A DNA stretch of 64,000 nt from Rachycentron canadum (taxonomy: Eukaryota > Chordata > Actinopteri > Carangiformes > Rachycentridae): assembly GCA_038496675.1 (NCBI GenBank), contig CM076653.1, forward strand, positions 21,132,476-21,196,475. Reading direction: 5' to 3'. Every line of letters starts with the position of its first letter. Within the stretch, counting starts at the first letter, position 1. The translations under genes and the position numbers were made by a program. Below, piece after piece: positions 62,601 to 64,000 of this stretch. The notes under the pieces were generated by a model. That model made no database searches, was not told the origin of the DNA, and worked only from the letters and a program-made list of their open reading frames with translations.

Positions 62601-63223
62601 AATGGGTGTGTGTAGTCTATGACTGGAATAGAGGACAACCACAAGACAACTCTTAGACAGAGCTGATACATGCATAAAAACAGATCAGAGGACTGAGTGC
62701 AAGAGAGAGCCAAACTTCAACCAACATACAGTGAGAAAGTGACCTGTCAGGTATGTTTGTTGTGGCAACCATGACCAGCTGTCACACCCACACTATGGTG
62801 GGCAAATAGCCATGTATCCATCTCTCTCTCCCTCTCTGATTTCTGCTCCGTCAAGGTCATTATTAATCTTAAATCACTCACCTCTCAATCTTAACCCCTC
62901 ATTGTCACTGTCAAAAAACAGTTTCCTTAAATCTAATTTCTTGTCCCTCCTGTGTGACATAAGATTGGTGTTTAAATTCAGGGACATATCCATTTAAGTC
63001 ATTTGAAAATAATATATGATCAACTTACAGAAATATTTGAGGGTCTCCTCTATCTGTTCAGTAGTGAGGTCGAGGGCAGAGTCAGGGTCCACCAGTGGCG
63101 TGTGTAGCCAATCATCTTGGTCGTAGCCGAAGATGGTGTCGGCCCTCAGCTTGTAGACTGGCAGCTGTTCCTCCAATAAGCTGATGATCTCAAGCTCTGG
63201 TAAATCAGTACTGTTGCACACAT
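40398..63223 (-). CDS. trak1: Trafficking kinesin-binding protein 1 (TRAK1/Milton family), near-complete gene
   Basis: TRAK1 is a cytoplasmic adaptor that couples mitochondria, through Miro GTPases, to kinesin-1 and to dynein-dynactin. Coding exons in order are 63029-63223 (or alternative starts 59876-59963 or 55484-55691), 51588-51664, 50482-50598, 50187-50287, 49788-49896, 49457-49535, 49195-49325, 48939-49013, 48472-48609, 48137-48213, 47774-48013, 47085-47413, 44408-44887, 42923-43025 and 40398-41451. All junctions are GT-AG and every phase fits, giving 1105 residues from the 55691 start and 1065 from the 59963 start; mammalian TRAK1 is roughly 950. The HAP1-type coiled coil contains the CC1-box AARIG. 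The DSLAAEIEG segment, and Milton-domain landmarks YLPEKLQIVKPLEG and PGVVTKGFRTL, follow. LTTEQIEETLKYF, CMEMLHEAQEELKNLRNKT and FTTCRILHPSD fit TRAK1 better than TRAK2. Whether it is trak1a or trak1b is not resolved. Any 5' exon above 63223 is outside the window. Confidence 0.95.
41452..42922 (-). other. trak1 intron, nothing recognised
   Basis: A short duplicated hexadecamer-like stretch (TGCAATGCACTCCCATG, near 42398..42430) and a weak tRNA-like patch near 42305 are the only structures noticed. Confidence 0.5.
42923..43025 (-). CDS. trak1: trak1 coding exon (GKCMSHTSSTYTFTTCRILHPSD)
   Basis: This 103-base exon lies between acceptor tgtag and donor GTAATC. It carries the diagnostic TRAK segment PGKCMSHTSS and TFTTCRILHPSDQLTSVSP. 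The first residues VNF come from a slightly extended exon start compared with the mammalian junction. Confidence 0.93.
43026..44407 (-). other. trak1 intron, nothing recognised
   Basis: It contains an A-run at about 43281..43299. No element was identified. Confidence 0.5.
44408..44887 (-). CDS. trak1: trak1 coding exon (Milton domain, acidic/serine-rich)
   Basis: This 480-base exon starts GSATLHAWQQLAQPHMG and runs through LLDHRPGVVTKGFRTL, the conserved Milton-family block. It continues into an acidic and Ser/Pro-rich linker with LSLSSLPPSSSPLP. The donor GTGAGG follows HMP at 44407..44402. Reading on past the donor gives only a few residues and a stop, so failure to splice here would end the protein. 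Confidence 0.93.
44888..46626 (-). other. trak1 intron, nothing recognised
   Basis: This is AT-rich, with a 9-bp hairpin ACACTTCAT/ATGAAGTGT at 46030..46053 and a short TATGG tandem near 46560. Confidence 0.5.
46627..47084 (-). CDS. trak1: Possible alternative trak1 terminal extension by donor read-through
   Basis: Past the donor that ends the 47085-47413 exon (GAAG|GTGATT), the same frame stays open for 152 more residues to a stop at 46627. The peptide is Gln/Asn/Ser-rich at first (GDYSSQSHKTSNSS, NEPNQTQNMTQNSN). It then becomes more ordinary (SSSVLELSSLPHSQP, PVTGLLEVLEQQEG) and ends QPRCWFEI. An open frame of this length in an otherwise stop-rich intron is unexpected. Together with the upstream exons it would give a protein of 712 residues from the 55691 start, lacking the C-terminal half. 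A shorter TRAK1 isoform is, as I recall, annotated in mammals. No nearby AATAAA was seen. Confidence 0.4.
47085..47413 (-). CDS. trak1: trak1 coding exon (ALRRLSLRR ... YLPEKLQIVKPLE)
   Basis: This 329-base exon encodes KRPPGTPGTPGSRDLEAALR, then RLSLRRDNYLSEKRFFEEER, a charged coiled region. GTPTESLLSLCSHPSF and ARSYLPEKLQIVKPLE follow. It ends at donor GTGATT, a weaker donor than its neighbours, which fits the read-through isoform proposed at 46627..47084. Confidence 0.95.
47414..47773 (-). other. trak1 intron, nothing recognised
   Basis: No repeat family or RNA was recognised. Confidence 0.6.
47774..48013 (-). CDS. trak1: trak1 coding exon (PSPLNIPGSNQTS)
   Basis: This 240-base exon carries HPKRVFQTVKNLN, SLAPSPLNIPGSNQTS, GTPRSNSIYGSETGSGIILD and NRTSSILECPDD, the TRAK1 linker after the dynactin-binding segment. 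The donor is GTATGG, and the two split bases complete a Gly with the next exon. Confidence 0.94.
48137..48213 (-). CDS. trak1: trak1 coding exon (DSLAAEIEGTMRKELQ)
   Basis: This 77-base exon encodes DSLAAEIEGTMRKELQMDDP, a block shared by TRAK and HAP1 proteins and reported to act as a Spindly-type motif contacting dynactin (from memory). It is bounded by tctag and GTAAAT. Confidence 0.94.
48472..48609 (-). CDS. trak1: trak1 coding exon (DKYAECMEMLHEAQEELKNL)
   Basis: This exon is exactly 46 codons. It contains the coiled-coil end KYAECMEMLHEAQEELKNLR and then RRFHSLGLFPM. Sequence and boundaries match TRAK1 rather than TRAK2, which reads quite differently here. Confidence 0.95.
48939..49013 (-). 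CDS. trak1: trak1 coding exon (ENEELTQHLGAAKDAQRQL)
   Basis: It is 25 codons of coiled coil, YAVENEELTQHLGAAKDAQR then QLTAE, between a tacag acceptor and GTAAGA donor. Confidence 0.94.
49195..49325 (-). CDS. trak1: trak1 coding exon (QQEEITHLLSQIVDLQKKAK)
   Basis: This 131-base coiled-coil exon encodes GANLQISSLAEELARKSEDA and QQEEITHLLSQIVDLQKKAK, near-identical in pattern to mammalian TRAK1. Confidence 0.95.
49457..49535 (-). CDS. trak1: trak1 coding exon (YEEKEQQLVNDCVKEL)
   Basis: This 79-base exon encodes ASHLETETISYEEKEQQLVN and DCVKEL, a signature stretch of TRAK proteins, with donor GTGAGT. Confidence 0.95.
49788..49896 (-). CDS. trak1: trak1 coding exon (LQKKLKDLEEENKSLRSE)
   Basis: This 109-base exon encodes VRLSEPNVSPPTFFPLDC and LQKKLKDLEEENKSLRSE. 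The first part is variable among TRAKs; the second is the conserved coiled coil. The donor is GTACAC, weaker than consensus. Confidence 0.93.
50187..50287 (-). CDS. trak1: trak1 coding exon (SMKDELLQFYTSAAEESE)
   Basis: This 101-base exon encodes VSQLRHDLSMKDELLQFYTS and AAEESEGESTTSTP. The kinesin-1 and dynein binding region of TRAK1 lies in this N-terminal coiled coil. Confidence 0.95.
50482..50598 (-). CDS. trak1: trak1 coding exon with CC1-box (LAARIGQSLLKKN)
   Basis: This exon is exactly 39 codons, KERDLELAARIGQSLLKKNK through ERNELLEEQVEHIREE. AARIG fits the AAxxG CC1-box used by dynein adaptors to bind dynein light intermediate chain. Confidence 0.96.
50661..50925 (-). mobile_element. 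Fold-back MITE-like element in trak1 intron
   Basis: The two ends are inverted copies: ACATTTTGGGAACT at 50683..50696 and the reverse complement of GTTTTGGGAACTAC near 50896..50909. The interior (minus strand TTGCTTTCTTGCAGAGAGTT, AGATGAAAAGATTGATACCA, GCCTGGCTCTGTCTGAAG) follows a dispersed fish repeat related to 13955..14205. It is non-coding. Boundaries are approximate. Confidence 0.6.
51588..51664 (-). CDS. trak1: trak1 first shared coding exon (CADRVGQMTKTYSDIDAVTR)
   Basis: This 77-base exon encodes CADRVGQMTKTYSDIDAVTR and LLEE, the start of the conserved coiled coil. All three upstream exons end one base into a codon and can join it, giving F-L-L-C-A from the conserved exon and V-L-C-A from each alternative first exon. 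Mammalian TRAK1 has an alternative N-terminus joining at the same place, as I recall. Confidence 0.95.
51665..53519 (-). other. trak1 intron, nothing recognised
   Basis: It contains a short CA tract near 52430..52447. No element was identified. Confidence 0.5.
53520..53705 (+). repeat. Deleted copy of the GAGCTAAATGCTAA fish repeat
   Basis: TTTGAGCTAAATGCTAATGT, CAGCATACTAGCATGCTCAT and the end landmark AAAGTGGCGAACTGTCCGAC match the family at 15880..16570 with the middle missing. Confidence 0.55.
53706..55483 (-). other. trak1 intron, nothing recognised
   Basis: No repeat family, RNA or exon was recognised between the repeat copy and alternative exon C. Confidence 0.5.
55484..55691 (-). 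CDS. trak1: trak1 alternative first coding exon C (acidic, with internal repeat)
   Basis: ATG at 55691..55689 opens 69 codons, MALSTSAENELEDCYQ and on, ending at donor GTAGTG (55483..55478). The phase joins the exon at 51664 exactly (E-V-L-C-A-D-R). The peptide is strongly acidic and contains a duplicated unit, EEYVCLPSNGSDEQ and EEYVCLPSHGSTEQ, separated by KEEEIEE. A mammalian TRAK1 isoform also begins with a short acidic exon spliced here. A TATA-like TATATTAAAA lies about 70 bases upstream (55764..55755). Spliced to the shared exons the protein is 1105 residues. Confidence 0.75.
55692..59875 (-). other. Intron / upstream of exon C, nothing recognised
   Basis: There are A- and TAA-type short tracts near 59335 and an A27 run at 59577..59603. 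No gene was recognised in this 4.2 kb. Confidence 0.5.
59876..59963 (-). CDS. trak1: trak1 alternative first coding exon B
   Basis: ATG at 59963..59961 opens MKRRGQNRGQRFVKADYYEL and DWYYEECTD, ending at donor GTAAGA (59875..59870). The last base is in the phase needed for the exon at 51664, giving T-D-V-L-C-A-D-R. The peptide is basic at first, then rich in Tyr and acidic residues. The frame is also open upstream of the ATG without an earlier ATG. No homologue comes to mind, so the call rests on the donor, the phase match and the good ATG context (GTGAGGATGA). The full product would be 1065 residues. Confidence 0.6.
59964..60720 (-). promoter_or_regulatory. trak1: Probable leader and promoter region of trak1 exon B
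   Basis: The DNA upstream of exon B has no other gene. Its plus-strand frames are rich in Ser, Phe and Leu and look like chance. No clear TATA box was found. Placement as promoter is inferred only from exon B. Confidence 0.35.
60721..60740. repeat. (GCA)6 trinucleotide repeat
   Basis: Six GCA units, GCAGCAGCAGCAGCAGCAGT, about 760 bases upstream of trak1 exon B. Confidence 0.9.
60741..63028 (-). other. trak1 intron, nothing recognised
   Basis: It contains an A/C-rich tract at 62481..62513. Otherwise no element, RNA or exon was recognised. Confidence 0.5.
63029..63223 (-). CDS. trak1: trak1 conserved N-terminal coding exon
   Basis: This 195-base exon (tgtacag acceptor, GTAAGT donor) encodes DVCNSTDLPELEIISLLEE, QLPVYKLRADTIFGYDQDDW, LHTPLVDPDSALD and LTTEQIEETLKYF. 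This is the TRAK1-specific N-terminal block present in the long mammalian isoform. It starts inside the Asp codon, so at least one further 5' exon with the start codon lies beyond 64000 or in the unexplained intron. Confidence 0.95.
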
Positions 63224-64000
63224 CTGTACAGACAGAAAGAGAGAAACTGTACAGCATTTGTTCTTTTCACATGGCAATAATATTTTTTATTTTAAGCAAT
63301 GTTTTCAGCAGTAAACATTGTTTAAAACAACAGATTGATGATGGGCACAGTTTCACAGTGCTGGTGTTTATCATTTTAATAGTATTGATTTGGCAACCTC
63401 TTTTAATTTTAAAGGCACCCCAGGAAGACATTTCACCAGTTTATTTTACCTGAAAGTAATGGATGCCCTCTAGTGGCCAACTATGGGAACCAAACAAATT
63501 CAAAGCTCAAATGGGGATATGTTCATTTATGGTAATTTGTATTCCTATTTAAATGAAATCAGAAGTTTACTTGAGGTGAGGCGGTCCAATGCAAGTCCCT
63601 ATATTGGATAGTAATAGTGATAGTAATAAATAAATTATAATACAAGTTGTGCCATAGCCTCTGCTACAGTTGCAAACTAGCCCATATTATCTAGACCTAC
63701 CATCGCACCAGTATTTCAAACCCATTCCTTCAAACCCCATCAGTCCATATAAGGAGTGTTTTACTGTATATGTCAAATTCTACAAATACAGTGTGTATTT
63801 CTCTAGTATTTGTGCAGCCAACAGAAAAACACTAAACAAACAAGTGGGTACTGTTTGAGGGGAGTGTTCTTACTAACTATGAGAGTATTAGTTTGTTCAT
63901 TTAAGTGTCTAAGCAGTAAACTAAAAGCAACTACAGTAGATATGTACATGCAACAACCTTTTTATGTCTGGGTAAAAGAAAAGCAATCATTTATACACTG
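63224..64000 (-). other. trak1 upstream intron, runs off the window
   Basis: No exon with an ATG and matching phase was recognised in the last 777 bases. Confidence 0.5.

Overview
The window is teleost fish nuclear DNA, most likely from a percomorph. It is AT-rich and gene-poor, with many CA/TG microsatellites and old transposon remnants, and its genes have vertebrate-type introns with GT-AG splice sites. Two genes are recognisable, both on the minus strand: the 5' part of cholecystokinin (cck) at the low-coordinate edge (1..about 2340), and a nearly complete trafficking kinesin-binding protein 1 gene (trak1, a or b copy not resolved) at 40398..63223. TRAK1 and CCK are neighbours in tetrapods, so this is conserved synteny that supports both calls.

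cck: a TATA box and a short non-coding first exon lie at 2230..2335. They are followed by a small signal-peptide exon (215..294) and the first 14 codons of the next exon (1..42). The rest, including the hormone, lies outside the window.

trak1: fourteen shared coding exons (51588..51664 down to 40398..41451) can be joined on GT-AG sites with every phase matching. Three different upstream exons can feed the first shared exon, all ending in the same phase: the conserved exon at 63029..63223, and two apparent alternative first exons at 59876..59963 and 55484..55691. Full frames from the two alternative starts are 1065 and 1105 residues. The protein links mitochondria, through Miro, to kinesin-1 and dynein-dynactin. 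An open frame running past one splice donor (46627..47084) may give a short isoform.

Between the genes (2.4-40 kb) I see no convincing host gene. The stretch holds a 5'-truncated but open LINE (18651..about 21845), a dead hAT/ZBED transposase (about 9760..10960), a dead Tc1 transposase (36190..36896), SINE fragments (one resembling tRNA-Val), LINE 3' tails, several families of fish dispersed repeat, and a cluster of three near-perfect DNA hairpins (3776..5320). No CRISPR, bacterial or viral gene system is present, and I found no clearly new biological system. The most interesting points are the trak1 alternative N-termini, the possible trak1 alternative C-terminus, the cck/trak1 arrangement, and the hairpin cluster.
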